Shown: positions 1-9,478 of the stretch, in pieces
How positions within the stretch are numbered: position 1 is the first letter of the stretch
Layout: the number at the start of each line of letters is the position of its first letter
NCBI GenBank assembly: GCA_938023075.1
Contig: CALHDG010000206.1
Span: 1 to 33,930, forward strand
Length of the DNA: 33,930 bases
From: an uncultured Chitinophagales bacterium
GTDB taxonomy: Bacteria; Bacteroidota; Bacteroidia; Chitinophagales; JAHDHT01
Reading direction: 5' to 3'
Program-made: the position numbers and the translations under genes
Notes under the pieces: model-generated
What the model was told of the DNA's origin: nothing
What the model saw: only the letters and a program-made list of their open reading frames with translations
Databases searched by the model: none

Positions 1-1914
1 CCCATTTTAAAATTGCTTACTGTACTATTCTGCAAGTTAAAATAGGAATTGTTACTTTTGAAAGCAGTTTCCCCGCTAATAGAAGTAGCCTGATTATCAA
101 AGGTTAAGTTATCAAGTATAAGACTTACAATATCTGTCAGGTAAACTTGAAAATCTGGATCGTTGTTAAATGTTCCGGAAAGAGGATTGGGATTATGTGT
201 AAAGTTAGCGCTATGAAAAGCATCATCAATTATAAAACGAGCATTCTCGACTTTTGAAGCTGTCGGACTGTCATCTGTAGCTTCTCCCCCAAATAACACT
301 ACACTACATATATTATTATAGAATTCAGCATCATCAATTACTACAATACCGTTTCTATTGCTATGATCTGGTGACTGGTTCGGTGTTCCATAATTATCAA
401 CTTTCATCGTTTTAACTGCATTGCTCGCATTTCGGATACTGGCATCATTTTTAAAAAACACTACTCCATGATCAGGTGGATTTGTGCCGCCTTCTGTTAC
501 CGATGCTGGGTGAGGTTTACTTCTATCACCATGTACTTGTATGCCCTCCCAAAAAATTTGATCACAAACGGTGGTTAAGGTCGCTCCGTCAATTATTAGT
601 TTGGCTCCTTTTTCTACTACTATACGGGCGTTTTCAGCGAACCTAACATCTATATCTTTAATTGTAAGGCTCTTTTCATTTTTAACAGTAACTGTTCCAG
701 CTACAAATCTTGTATATCCATAATTATCAAGTAAAGCTGTATTTGTTAAATCCCAAATAGTATTTGAATTTATTGGTGCTACAGTAGTTCCTAATTCAAG
801 TTGATTACTTAACTGAATAGATAAATGGGCTATGTTGTTATTAATGTTTTCTTCGAATAATGCATTATTATGATTTACTTCTAACACTAATTCATAATTT
901 CCGTTGCAAGTATACAATCCTAAATCAATCCATTGATGAGCAAAATGTGTGTCATATAAATCACTACTACCCACGGAAAGACCACCAAATAAGTTACCAC
1001 TATAATTAGAAATAGGATAAGATGGTCCGGCAGGTAAAAATGGACTACTACCAGTATACTTCCCATCTGTAGTATTATCGGCCTCTGTGGAAGGAATTTT
1101 CCCTCCAAAGCCACCATTATTATTATTATTGCTAAAATCTGGGTTGTTACAGTTTGCGATGTTACAACAATTATCTTCATCCTCCTCACATTCTCCTGTA
1201 TCTTGAATATTAAAATGTTGTTTTGTTGTTTCAACTGCTATAGGCCAATCGGAAACTGACGGATTACCATTTGAAATTCTTAAGGTAGCAGTTCCTAAAT
1301 CTTGAAAATGATAATGACTATGTCCTAATGCATCATCATATTTTAAGATTCCTACACTTTCATCTCTGCTTGTTTGTGTATTACCATTAATTTTACCATA
1401 AATTGTTTGCACTGCTTCAACTGTGGGTAATCCTCCATTATTACAAATTAATCCAGTGCCAGGATTTGTTAATTGATTATCTGGGTCAGTTGCTTCAATG
1501 CCGTCACAAAAAAAACTGTTTCCAACTCTAAGCTCTAAAGGTCCTGAACCTATATTAGCAAATTTATAAGGATAACGGAGTACATTTATTTCATTACCTG
1601 TTGACTCGTCAATAACTATTTCTTCTCTACTTGTACTTAATATATCAACTACTGGAATTAAATCGGGTAATAAGTCACAAGTGTTATCATTTGGATTTTC
1701 ACAATCACAATTAGAAATGAATCCGAACTGTGGAGAATTATCCGGGTGTTCCAATATACATTGTGCGTTTATTATGACAACTGAGGATAAAATTAAAGCT
1801 ACTTGAAGCGAGTAGCGAGTAGCGAGTAGCGAGTAGCGAGTAGCGAGTAGCGAGTAGCGAGTAGCGAGTAGCGAGTAGCGAAAGTAGTTTTGTAAAGTTG
1901 ATTTTCTGTTTCAT
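1..1914 (-). CDS. Large exported beta-helix surface protein, 5' part only, phase-variable and out of frame here
   Basis: The gene runs leftward off the window edge. One frame is open from about 1802 down to position 1. It opens with a hydrophobic segment ending in Ala-Gln-Cys (VALILSSVVIINAQC), a typical exported-protein leader. Further on there are Asn/Asp-rich stretches, then short beta-strand repeats with 'DIDVRFAENARIVVEKGAKL'-like rungs typical of right-handed parallel beta-helix proteins; I see no catalytic motif. The only plausible start is ATG at 1914 (MKQKINFTKLL). Between this ATG and the leader lie 10 complete copies plus 5 bases of a 7-bp repeat. The distance from ATG to the leader frame (1914 to 1802, 112 nt) is not a multiple of three, so translation from 1914 ends at TAA 1740-1738 after 58 residues. 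Losing one repeat or gaining two would restore the frame. It is probably a surface or secreted adhesin-like protein; the C-terminal sorting domain, if any, lies outside the window. Confidence 0.75.
1807..1881. repeat. Heptanucleotide tandem repeat (AGCGAGT)n, phase-variation tract
   Basis: Ten uninterrupted perfect copies of AGCGAGT (ACTCGCT on the coding, minus strand) plus a 5-base partial copy. Three copies make 21 nt and encode the heptapeptide LLATRYS in the frame read from ATG 1914. Because 7 is not a multiple of 3, each gain or loss of a unit shifts the reading frame. The tract lies between the start codon and the hydrophobic core of the signal peptide. Confidence 0.95.
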
Positions 1915-2158
1915 TAGATTTAAATTTTTGGTTAATTAAATTAATAGGTTAGCGTTGATAAAAGTAGTTTCAAAAAGAAGTTTCTGTTTCGTAAAATTTA
2001 AGTTTAGTGTTAGATAAAATAAGTTGACCGAACAAATAAAGCATAAAAAAATGAATAAGTCAATTAAAATATTTAATTTAACTTATTATAAATAAATTAG
2101 TTATGTGCTTGTATTTTGAGAAATTGGCTATAAATATACTTCAACAAAAAAGGTAAAA
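1915..2158. other. Intergenic spacer with a degenerate copy of the neighbouring gene start
   Basis: AT-rich spacer between two minus-strand genes. Read on the minus strand, about 2005 to 1957 resembles the start of the beta-helix gene (about 1925 to 1880): both have AAATTTA-like sequence, then GAAACAGAAA, then AAACTACTTT. The upstream copy has ACG where the gene has the ATG start. It looks like a local duplication that has lost its start codon. I see no convincing promoter or terminator. Confidence 0.4.
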
Positions 2159-3334
2159 TCAAACTTTTTCCCCCACTAATCCATAAACTGTTAAACCCGG
2201 TCCGAAAGCCAAGGAAACTATTGGCGTTTGTTTATTGATCGAGTCATCATCAATAATATCTCGCCAAATATGGGGCAAAGTTGCCGACGACATATTACCA
2301 TAATTATGTAATACTTTTCGGCTATGTATCACTTGCTCATCGGATAAATTCAATTTTTGTTGAATAAAGTCTACAATTTTTGGTCCGCCCGGGTGAATTG
2401 CCCAAATGGCTTTTTGTTTGGCTTCCGCCAAAGTAATGGATTGGTGCTTAAACAATTGCTGAACAAAGGCTTCAATATGATCATCAATAAAAAGGGGTAC
2501 ATAGGGTTTTAAAGTCATTTTAAATTGGTAGCTGCCTAAACTCCAATTCATTTGATCGCTGGAGTTCGGTATCAATTTTTGAAGAATATGATCAACTCTA
2601 ATTCCTGTTGCGTTGCTATTATTGGTTACTTTATATTGAATAGCTCCATCGCCAAATAGAGACATCACAATTAAATTTTCCGGGCTATCATCTGATATAT
2701 CTACATGGATAGAATTAAATTCTACGTGAGCAAGATCAATTTCGCTATAGTTGGTAAATGGATTGTATAAATTGCCTATAGCCATTTCAATAGCTGGAAA
2801 TGCCGCATAACAATCATTGGCAAAACAATTGGTATGCGTCGTCTCCCAATTTTTTTTGCTTAACAATTCTTGCAAAGGGTTTGGTGATTCATAACCCGTG
2901 CTGGTGACAAAAATGATATGCTCAGGAATTTTAATATCCGCTTTAAAAAAGTCATCTAAAATTAATTGTGTCTTTTCTTTAAAAAAGCGCATTCTAACAT
3001 CAACAGTTCTCCCTTTTGGGTTCTCATAAAAGTTATCATAAATAAAAGGTAGTTTTAACTCCTTCTTATCTAATGAAAAATGATCATCCGTTAGTAACAC
3101 AGTATTTCTAAAATGAATATGATTTTCTTTTAAGGCATACCGTTCAATCTGCTGATGGGTATTCCTCAAAATTTGATTGGCTTCTTCTTGATTTTGAACA
3201 TTTGATTGAACACATTTTGAAGATGCTATAAATTTAGTAAACAAATTATTCAGTTTGTTCTGAGGAAATCGTTGGATTAACTTTGATTCTTTAAAACCGG
3301 TTAATACTACTCCTCTACGCTTACTTTCCCCCAA
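2159..3334 (-). CDS. Type III polyketide synthase (chalcone/stilbene synthase family)
   Basis: 391 residues, the usual length of the family. All three catalytic residues are present: Cys175 in NCFANDCYAAF, His314 in WAIHPGGPKIVD and Asn347 in HNYGNMSSAT, with the C-terminal FGPG loop at 377-380. Type III PKSs are homodimers that extend an acyl starter with malonyl-CoA and cyclise it to resorcinols, phloroglucinols or pyrones in the cytoplasm. The start is TTG at 3334, chosen because the family N-terminus (VVLTGF near residue 10) follows and no ATG fits. It lies 17 bp after the stop of a fatty acyl-AMP ligase-ACP fusion, so the starter is probably a fatty acyl chain and the product an alkylresorcinol or alkylpyrone; the exact product is inference. 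Confidence 0.93.
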   Translation of the reverse strand: MGESKRRGVVLTGFKESKLIQRFPQNKLNNLFTKFIASSKCVQSNVQNQEEANQILRNTHQQIERYALKENHIHFRNTVLLTDDHFSLDKKELKLPFIYDNFYENPKGRTVDVRMRFFKEKTQLILDDFFKADIKIPEHIIFVTSTGYESPNPLQELLSKKNWETTHTNCFANDCYAAFPAIEMAIGNLYNPFTNYSEIDLAHVEFNSIHVDISDDSPENLIVMSLFGDGAIQYKVTNNSNATGIRVDHILQKLIPNSSDQMNWSLGSYQFKMTLKPYVPLFIDDHIEAFVQQLFKHQSITLAEAKQKAIWAIHPGGPKIVDFIQQKLNLSDEQVIHSRKVLHNYGNMSSATLPHIWRDIIDDDSINKQTPIVSLAFGPGLTVYGLVGEKV

Positions 3335-3351
3335 TAGTTAATAATTTTTTG

Positions 3352-5409
3352 CTAGTTTAATATATCAAAATTGGGTAGCACGAAAGCTGGTGTTGGTACG
3401 GAAGTTTTTGTTTCAATCGGTTTCGATATGCTTTGCTCAACAAGTTCCTTAATTTTTAAAGAGGATGGATAAAGATGTTCAATAATACCTTGTACAGTTG
3501 GCTTAGCAATTAACTGTTCAACCTTTATTTTCTTACCTGCTTTATGTTCTATTTTTTGAATTAAGGCAGGTAATTGAATGGATTCAATACCAAAATTAAA
3601 AATACATTCATCCACTTTAATTTGGTCTGCTGGCATCTCGCAAAGATTGGCAATTGTTTCTATTATAAAGTTTTGTGTATAATGTGCAACCGTATTCACT
3701 TGTTTATCCACTTCTTTAAAACAATGCAATATCTCTATTTTCTCTTTATTTATGTAATCTCTTGTTTTCAATCTCTGCATTTTACCGCTGGTTGTTTTGG
3801 GCAATTGTTTGGCTAGTACTAAATAAACTGAATTGGGCTTTATTCCAAATTCACTTAAGATAGATCGTTTTATGGTTGCGGTAATATCTTCAAAATCAGG
3901 ATTAAGTGCATTATTTTTAATTTCGGCAACAATCACTAAATTTTCTGTTTCATGTTCAACTTCGCTAAAAGCGGCTACACAACCCTTTCTAATCGCCTTA
4001 TTGCTTTTCATCACAGTTTGTTCAATGTCTACCGGATAATAATTTTTTCCTCTTATAATAATTAATTCTTTAATTCTTCCAGTAATAAATAGTTCATTGT
4101 TTTCAATAAATCCAAGATCTCCTGTTTTAAAATAAGGTCCGTCACCATTTTCTAAATATGAATTAAATGTAGAAGTGCTTCTGTTCCAGTAACCTTTTGC
4201 CAAACTTGGACCTTTTAACCAAACTTCTCCAATTTCAAAAGGCATAGTTTCTATTTTCTTTTCAAGATCAACAATTTTCAGTTCATAACTTTCATCAATT
4301 TTACCACAGCTCACTAATTTTTTAGTAGACTCCGCATCTTGCTGAATAATACCTAATTCCAATTTTTCGGTATTCACTAATTTTGTTTGATAGCCCGTTT
4401 TATATGGGCTCGCCGAAACCATTAAAGTCGTTTCTGCCATACCATAACAAGGCATAAAGGCATTTGCATCAAAACCACAAAAAGCAAAGTTTGTAGCAAA
4501 ACGATTTAACACATCAGCTTGAACAGGCTCGCTTCCGGTTAACGCAACCTCTACACAAGCTAAATCTAGATTGTTTTTTATATCATCATCAACATATTTA
4601 CTGCAAAGCTCAAAGGCAAAGTTTGGAGCTACGATAATGTTAGATTGATAATCACTCACCATTTGCAACCAACTTGCCGGGTTTTGAATAAACGACATCG
4701 GCGACATAAAGTGAAATGGACCAGGAATAAGTGCCGGAAAAAGAAACTGACCTATTAAACCCATATCGTGAAAATGGGGTAACCATCCGCAACCATTGTT
4801 CATTTTAGAAACGTTGGTATAGCGATCGATAATAGCAAGGTTTGCAGCAATATTTTGATGGCTAAGCACCACACCTTTTGGTTGAGAAACCGAACCTGAA
4901 GTATATTGAAGAACAGCCGCATCTTCTATATTAGGTAAATTGATTTCCGATATTTCTAACAAGCTATCATCAATTGTATCAGTAGCCAAAATTATAGGAG
5001 GCAGTACACCTTTTTGATGTTCATTTTTTTGATATTCAATTAAAGCAACCAAACTATTATGCGTAAGTAATACACTTGCTTCGCAATCTTTTTGAATATG
5101 AATAAGTTGGTTTTGAACCTGCTTTATATTCATAGTTAACGGAACGGGTACCGCAATAATGCCCGTTAGTTGACAAGCCCAAAATGCATCTAAAAAATCA
5201 ATGCCGGGTGGATACAACAACAAAGCTCTATCTCCTTTTTTTAATTTTAATTGATAAAGTAGGTGGCTGGCTATTGAACCTGATTTTGTAAATGACTGAA
5301 CAAGGGTTTGCTTAGTATCGTTACCTTCTTCAATAAAGTGATAAATAAGCTGATTGGGGTAAGTGCTAACGTTTTTTAGATACTTGTGAACAATTGTATC
5401 TATAATCAT
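3352..5409 (-). CDS. Fatty acyl-AMP ligase fused to a C-terminal acyl carrier protein domain
   Basis: 685 residues. An ANL-superfamily adenylation domain fills about 1-560: P-loop YTSGSVSQPKG (169-179), GWLPHFHDMGLIG (208-220, a fatty acyl-AMP ligase signature), YGMAETT (322-328), KTGDLG (428-433) and catalytic Lys543 in LPKTTSGKMQR. A phosphopantetheine-binding domain follows, with carrier Ser610 in FGIESIQ; this Ser must be modified by a PPTase encoded elsewhere. FAALs activate free fatty acids as acyl-AMP and pass them to a carrier protein instead of CoA, here in cis. The last 40 residues are a polar, Pro-rich tail. It is immediately upstream of the type III PKS (17-bp gap) and 51 bp downstream of the arylsulfotransferase-like gene, so it probably loads the PKS. 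A FACL making acyl-CoA is less likely given the fused carrier domain. Confidence 0.9.
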   Translation of the reverse strand: MIIDTIVHKYLKNVSTYPNQLIYHFIEEGNDTKQTLVQSFTKSGSIASHLLYQLKLKKGDRALLLYPPGIDFLDAFWACQLTGIIAVPVPLTMNIKQVQNQLIHIQKDCEASVLLTHNSLVALIEYQKNEHQKGVLPPIILATDTIDDSLLEISEINLPNIEDAAVLQYTSGSVSQPKGVVLSHQNIAANLAIIDRYTNVSKMNNGCGWLPHFHDMGLIGQFLFPALIPGPFHFMSPMSFIQNPASWLQMVSDYQSNIIVAPNFAFELCSKYVDDDIKNNLDLACVEVALTGSEPVQADVLNRFATNFAFCGFDANAFMPCYGMAETTLMVSASPYKTGYQTKLVNTEKLELGIIQQDAESTKKLVSCGKIDESYELKIVDLEKKIETMPFEIGEVWLKGPSLAKGYWNRSTSTFNSYLENGDGPYFKTGDLGFIENNELFITGRIKELIIIRGKNYYPVDIEQTVMKSNKAIRKGCVAAFSEVEHETENLVIVAEIKNNALNPDFEDITATIKRSILSEFGIKPNSVYLVLAKQLPKTTSGKMQRLKTRDYINKEKIEILHCFKEVDKQVNTVAHYTQNFIIETIANLCEMPADQIKVDECIFNFGIESIQLPALIQKIEHKAGKKIKVEQLIAKPTVQGIIEHLYPSSLKIKELVEQSISKPIETKTSVPTPAFVLPNFDILN

Positions 5410-5460
5410 TAATTTATAAAAAGCTTTAAAGTGTTAATAGATAAAGTGCTTTTTTAGTTT

Positions 5461-7125
5461 TTATTGTATGATGATTTTTTTAAAAATGTCATTTCCTATA
5501 ACTAATAAGTAATAACCGGGTTCCATATTTTGAACAGGAAGCTTCATTTGGATATTTGAAGTTTGAAGTTCTGTAACTTTTTCACCTGCGGCATTATATA
5601 AAACAATTGATTGTAAAGGTTGCTCGTGTTCTATAATCAATTCGTATTGTGCAGGATTGGGATATACTTTAATCGAATTTAAAAAAACATCTTGCATACT
5701 TACAAAATCAGGACATAATTGTCCATCCGGTTCTAATTCTATAAATTCTCCTGGTGTTAATTCTTTTCCTTGAAAACCTTCAAAATCTGGTGCATAGCGG
5801 TTAAAACGAAACAACAAGCTTCCATTGGGGTTTTCCGCTCCCTGAGTTTCAACACCTCCTCCACCCGATCGAACAGGATTAACATATTGCCAAACTATTT
5901 CATTAGCTGCATTAACTTCAAAAACAGTGGATTGAATGCCTGAACAAATTAGCATGTTGCCATTGGGCAATTTTTGTGCTCCCGAAACAAGAAAAGAATA
6001 TAAATCTGATGGATTTTCTGCTTGATAAGTGTAATCAAAGGCTTGAGGAGCAAATGTGCCATCATCATTTTTTTGATATTGGTTAGTTTCTTCATTCCAA
6101 ATTGGCGCAAAAATGTTGACCGTTGAATAACCCATTCCTGCCAGATTATTAAATACCAATATTTTACCAAAATCAACATCACTGTCATCTAAGCCTTGTT
6201 CCACCCAATGCGGATCGTGTTGAAAAAAGAGTTTTTGCTGAGTACTATCTCCTTTACCATAAGCCGCCGGATTACCCCAACGGTAAATTAAGTCGCCGCC
6301 TTTGCCACTGTTTCCTCCAGTATGTCCAGCAGCTTCTTCGGCAGTGGTACTATGGTCAATTATCCAAACTTCATTAAAGCCCGGCGACGATATCATAATC
6401 TGATCTAAGCTTTCATTATAATCAATAGCGTTCACATGTAACCAATCTTTTGCATCATCACCAGATGGATAATTTATATTAATTAATTCGGGATGGTCTG
6501 CAACCACTCCATAGTTATCTTTAGTTTCATCAAAATCTTGTATCATATGATCCCATGCATTCCACCGCCAAACTACTTCACCGCTATCAATGCCTAGTGG
6601 TTTTATCTCAACAACAAAATCAGGATATATTTCATTGTCATTGTTCATTACAACAGTATCTCTACCAGCCTCAAACGCTTCTTCGGCTGTCTTTTTCTCC
6701 CAAGCTAATATTAAAACGTTGCCATTAGGCATGCTTTTTATATCGTGATGCATCCGTTCTTTACTATCTGCAATTGTATATTCCCATAATACATTATTAT
6801 CCCAATCTTTTAAATGTACTTTATCTCCAGCACCTGCCAACGGACTTAATGAAGAATTGGAAGTTAAAAATAATGAACTGGTTTTTAATAAGTTTCCATC
6901 TTCCAAAAGTTCAACTGAACTGCCAGGTATAAACCCGGTGTCATTCCACTGGTTCACAATTCTACCACAATTATCAATTAAATATACATTATTTTGCAAT
7001 AGTGGATAAAATAAATTATACCCTTTTTGTGTCTGAACAGTATCATACTCAATAACACCAACAGTGAGTTGAGCGTAACCTGCCAAACAAAAAAACAAAA
7101 TGGTCGTGGTAAAATAAGCCTTCAT
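5461..7125 (-). CDS. Secreted arylsulfotransferase (ASST)-like protein with T9SS sorting domain
   Basis: 554 residues. A signal peptide (about 1-18, ending AGYAQ) is followed by a beta-propeller-type ASST domain (about 30-440). ASSTs transfer sulfate between phenolic esters through a His. Residues that may match the family's active site are His126/127 (MHHDIKSMPNGN), His230 and Asn232 (WLHVNAIDYN) and His303/306 (FFQHDPHW). In related enzymes an Arg follows the DxIxxSxR segment; here the equivalent stretch reads ISSPGFNEVW, so a substrate-binding Arg seems lost. From about 483 the protein has a C-terminal type A sorting domain (VYPNPAQYELII ... GYYLLVIGNDIFKKIIIQ) that directs T9SS export and cell-surface attachment or release. 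It is the first gene of the set leading into FAAL-ACP and the type III PKS, which suggests a role on a phenolic lipid; this is inference. A non-enzymatic propeller is the alternative. Confidence 0.82.
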   Translation of the reverse strand: MKAYFTTTILFFCLAGYAQLTVGVIEYDTVQTQKGYNLFYPLLQNNVYLIDNCGRIVNQWNDTGFIPGSSVELLEDGNLLKTSSLFLTSNSSLSPLAGAGDKVHLKDWDNNVLWEYTIADSKERMHHDIKSMPNGNVLILAWEKKTAEEAFEAGRDTVVMNNDNEIYPDFVVEIKPLGIDSGEVVWRWNAWDHMIQDFDETKDNYGVVADHPELININYPSGDDAKDWLHVNAIDYNESLDQIMISSPGFNEVWIIDHSTTAEEAAGHTGGNSGKGGDLIYRWGNPAAYGKGDSTQQKLFFQHDPHWVEQGLDDSDVDFGKILVFNNLAGMGYSTVNIFAPIWNEETNQYQKNDDGTFAPQAFDYTYQAENPSDLYSFLVSGAQKLPNGNMLICSGIQSTVFEVNAANEIVWQYVNPVRSGGGGVETQGAENPNGSLLFRFNRYAPDFEGFQGKELTPGEFIELEPDGQLCPDFVSMQDVFLNSIKVYPNPAQYELIIEHEQPLQSIVLYNAAGEKVTELQTSNIQMKLPVQNMEPGYYLLVIGNDIFKKIIIQ

Positions 7126-7148
7126 GATTAATAGAAATTGATAAGCTC

Positions 7149-7179
7149 CAAAAGTACCACATTTAATAGAGTTGGCAAA
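7149..7179 (-). promoter_or_regulatory. Promoter of the arylsulfotransferase-FAAL-PKS gene set
   Basis: On the minus strand TTTG (7179-7176) and TACTTTTG (7156-7149) are separated by 19 bp, matching the Bacteroidota -33/-7 pattern. Transcription would start near 7142, about 17 nt before the ATG at 7125. A second -7-like box, TAACTTTG, lies at 7188-7181. Confidence 0.6.
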
Positions 7180-7301
7180 CCAAAGTTAGCTAAGTTTATA
7201 TTCATATCTTACCAAAGCAAAAATTGTATTCAAAAAATATAGTACTCAATAATACTTTCTTTTTTAGAAACGAAACGTGATGAGCATTTAAAAACGGGCA
7301 G

Positions 7302-7376
7302 CCTGCTTTCCGCTCAAATGCCGTTTGCTAACACACCAAAGCCAACGCTTCAACGGCATAACCGCTGCAATCAGGG
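7302..7376. repeat. Palindromic intergenic repeat, copy 1
   Basis: The outer arms CCTG (7302-7305) and CAGG (7372-7375) enclose inner arms ATGCCGTT (7318-7325) and AACGGCAT (7352-7359). A related copy in the opposite orientation lies at 26108-26184, with shared blocks such as TCAAATGCC and CCAACGCTTCAA. The rest of 7126-7532 holds promoters and otherwise AT-rich spacer. Confidence 0.7.
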
Positions 7377-7496
7377 TTAAATTGCCAACTTCGCACCGCT
7401 TTAGTAGTTGCCTAGTTCACAGCTAACATACAATTTGCATACCACTAAAACCAAAAAATGCCATACCCAACTTAACATATATTCATATTTTAACCC

Positions 7497-7504
7497 TACC
7501 TTTA
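7497..7504 (+). promoter_or_regulatory. Candidate -7 box of thrS-infC
   Basis: TACCTTTA, one base from the TAnnTTTG consensus, 28 bp before the thrS ATG. No clear -33 element was found. Confidence 0.4.
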
Positions 7505-7532
7505 CTCGCTTAAAATAATTGATTGAGTATTA

Positions 7533-9455
7533 ATGATAAACATTACTTTTCCTGATGGAAATGTTAGAGCATACGAAAAGGGAACAACCGCATTAGCGAT
7601 TGCAAAATCTATAAGCCATGGTTTAGCTAAAAAAGTGTTGGCAGCCAAAATTAACGGCGCAGTTTGGGATGCCACTCGTCCACTTCATGAAGATGCCAAC
7701 CTGCAATTACTTACTTGGGATGACAAGGAAGGGGCTTCCACCTTTTGGCACAGCAGTGCCCATTTAATGGCAGAGGCATTAGAAGCCCTTTACCCCGGCA
7801 CAAAGTTTGGCATAGGTCCATCAATTGAGGTAGGTTTTTATTATGATGTTGATTTTGGAGATGAGGTGATTTCTGATAAAGATTTGGAGAAGATTGAGAA
7901 AAAAATGAAAGAATTGGCAAAGCAAAACAACAGCTTCGAACGCAGTGAAGTTTCCAAAGCCGATGCCTTATCGTACTTTAAAGAAAAAGATGATGAATAT
8001 AAAATAGAACTAATTGAAGAGTTAGAAGATGGAAGCATCAGCTTTTATAAACAAGGTAATTTTACTGATTTATGCCGTGGACCACACTTACCGGCTACCG
8101 GTTTAATCAAAGCCATGAAACTAACTGCTTTAGCAGGAGCTTATTGGCGCGGCGATGAAAGTAGAAAACAATTAACCCGTATTTATGGAGTGAGTTTTCC
8201 AAAACTGAGTCTATTAGAAGAACATCTAACCATGTTAGAAGAAGCCAAAAAACGCGATCATCGAAAATTAGGCGCAGAGTTAGGCTTGTTTCATTTTTCA
8301 GAAAAAGTAGGTGCTGGCTTACCACTTTGGTTACCGAAGGGTACTATTTTAAGAGATCAGTTAGAAAGTTTTTTAAAGAAAGAACAAATTGATTCAGGTT
8401 ATTCACCAGTAGTTTCACCGCATATTGGTAAAAAAGAATTGTATATAACTTCCGGTCATTTCGAAAAATATGGAGAAGATTCTTTTCAACCAATCAACAC
8501 ACCAAAAGAAGGCGAAGAGTTTTTATTGAAACCCATGAATTGTCCGCACCATTGCGAAATTTATAAAGCTTCACCAAAATCATATAAAGATTTACCAGTG
8601 CGTTTTTCCGAATTTGGAACGGTGTATCGTTATGAACAAAGTGGCGAATTGCACGGCTTAAGCCGGGTAAGAGGTTTTACACAAGACGATGCCCATATTT
8701 TTTGCACACCAGAACAATTGAAGGAAGAATTCATAAAAGTAATCGATTTGGTGATGTTGGTGTTAGATAAATTAGAGTTTAAAGAATACAGTGCTCAAAT
8801 TTCTTTACGAGATCCTGAAAATAAGGAAAAATATATAGGCTCAGATGAAAATTGGGACAAAGCTGAACAAGCCATTATTGAAGCTGCCGCCGATAAAAAT
8901 TTAAGTACCATTACTGAATTAGGAGAAGCGGCTTTTTATGGTCCAAAATTAGATTTTATGGTGAAAGATGCCATCGGCAGAAGTTGGCAAATGGGTACAA
9001 TTCAGGTAGATTATAACTTGCCAGAGCGTTTCGAATTAGAGTATGTAGGAGCGGATAACGAAAAACATCGTCCGGTAATGATACACCGGGCACCTTTTGG
9101 CTCTTTCGAGCGTTTTATTTCTTTAGTGATTGAAAATACGGCAGGAAATTTTCCGGTTTGGTTGGCTCCAGAACAAGTTGCCATCTTACCTATTAGTGAA
9201 AAATTTATAGATTATGCAGAAAAAGTTTCAACTGAACTAAAAAAGTGCGATATTAGATGCTCAATTGATCGAAGAAATGAAAAAGTAGGGCGTAAAATAC
9301 GAGATGCCGAGGTGGATAAAATACCCTACATGGCAATAATAGGCGAAAAAGAAGTGGCAGACGAAGCGGTTTCTGTTAGAAGACACGGAAAAGGAGACAT
9401 CGGGATAATGCCATTAAACCAATTTGTAGATCAAGTGGTCTTAGAAAATAAATAA
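7533..9455 (+). CDS. thrS: Threonyl-tRNA synthetase
   Basis: 640 residues, full length. Domains in order: N-terminal TGS domain (about 1-62), editing domain with HSSAH (His73, His77) and CRGPH (Cys181, His185), class II catalytic core (about 245-535) and C-terminal anticodon-binding domain (about 540-640). Catalytic landmarks include MNCPHHC with zinc ligand Cys336, motif 2 [21 protein letters not shown], His387 in QDDAHIF and motif 3 [11 protein letters not shown]. It charges tRNA-Thr with threonine and removes mischarged serine in the cytoplasm. infC follows after 23 bp without a terminator, so the two are probably cotranscribed, as in many bacteria. Confidence 0.98.
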   Translation: MINITFPDGNVRAYEKGTTALAIAKSISHGLAKKVLAAKINGAVWDATRPLHEDANLQLLTWDDKEGASTFWHSSAHLMAEALEALYPGTKFGIGPSIEVGFYYDVDFGDEVISDKDLEKIEKKMKELAKQNNSFERSEVSKADALSYFKEKDDEYKIELIEELEDGSISFYKQGNFTDLCRGPHLPATGLIKAMKLTALAGAYWRGDESRKQLTRIYGVSFPKLSLLEEHLTMLEEAKKRDHRKLGAELGLFHFSEKVGAGLPLWLPKGTILRDQLESFLKKEQIDSGYSPVVSPHIGKKELYITSGHFEKYGEDSFQPINTPKEGEEFLLKPMNCPHHCEIYKASPKSYKDLPVRFSEFGTVYRYEQSGELHGLSRVRGFTQDDAHIFCTPEQLKEEFIKVIDLVMLVLDKLEFKEYSAQISLRDPENKEKYIGSDENWDKAEQAIIEAAADKNLSTITELGEAAFYGPKLDFMVKDAIGRSWQMGTIQVDYNLPERFELEYVGADNEKHRPVMIHRAPFGSFERFISLVIENTAGNFPVWLAPEQVAILPISEKFIDYAEKVSTELKKCDIRCSIDRRNEKVGRKIRDAEVDKIPYMAIIGEKEVADEAVSVRRHGKGDIGIMPLNQFVDQVVLENK

Positions 9456-9478
9456 TTAATTCATATAAAATTTAATAT

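Noticed and set aside
920-1234. A 104-codon minus-strand frame inside the beta-helix gene
   Set aside because: It is an out-of-frame shadow; the overlapping frame is open for the whole 1.8 kb and reads as an exported repeat protein.
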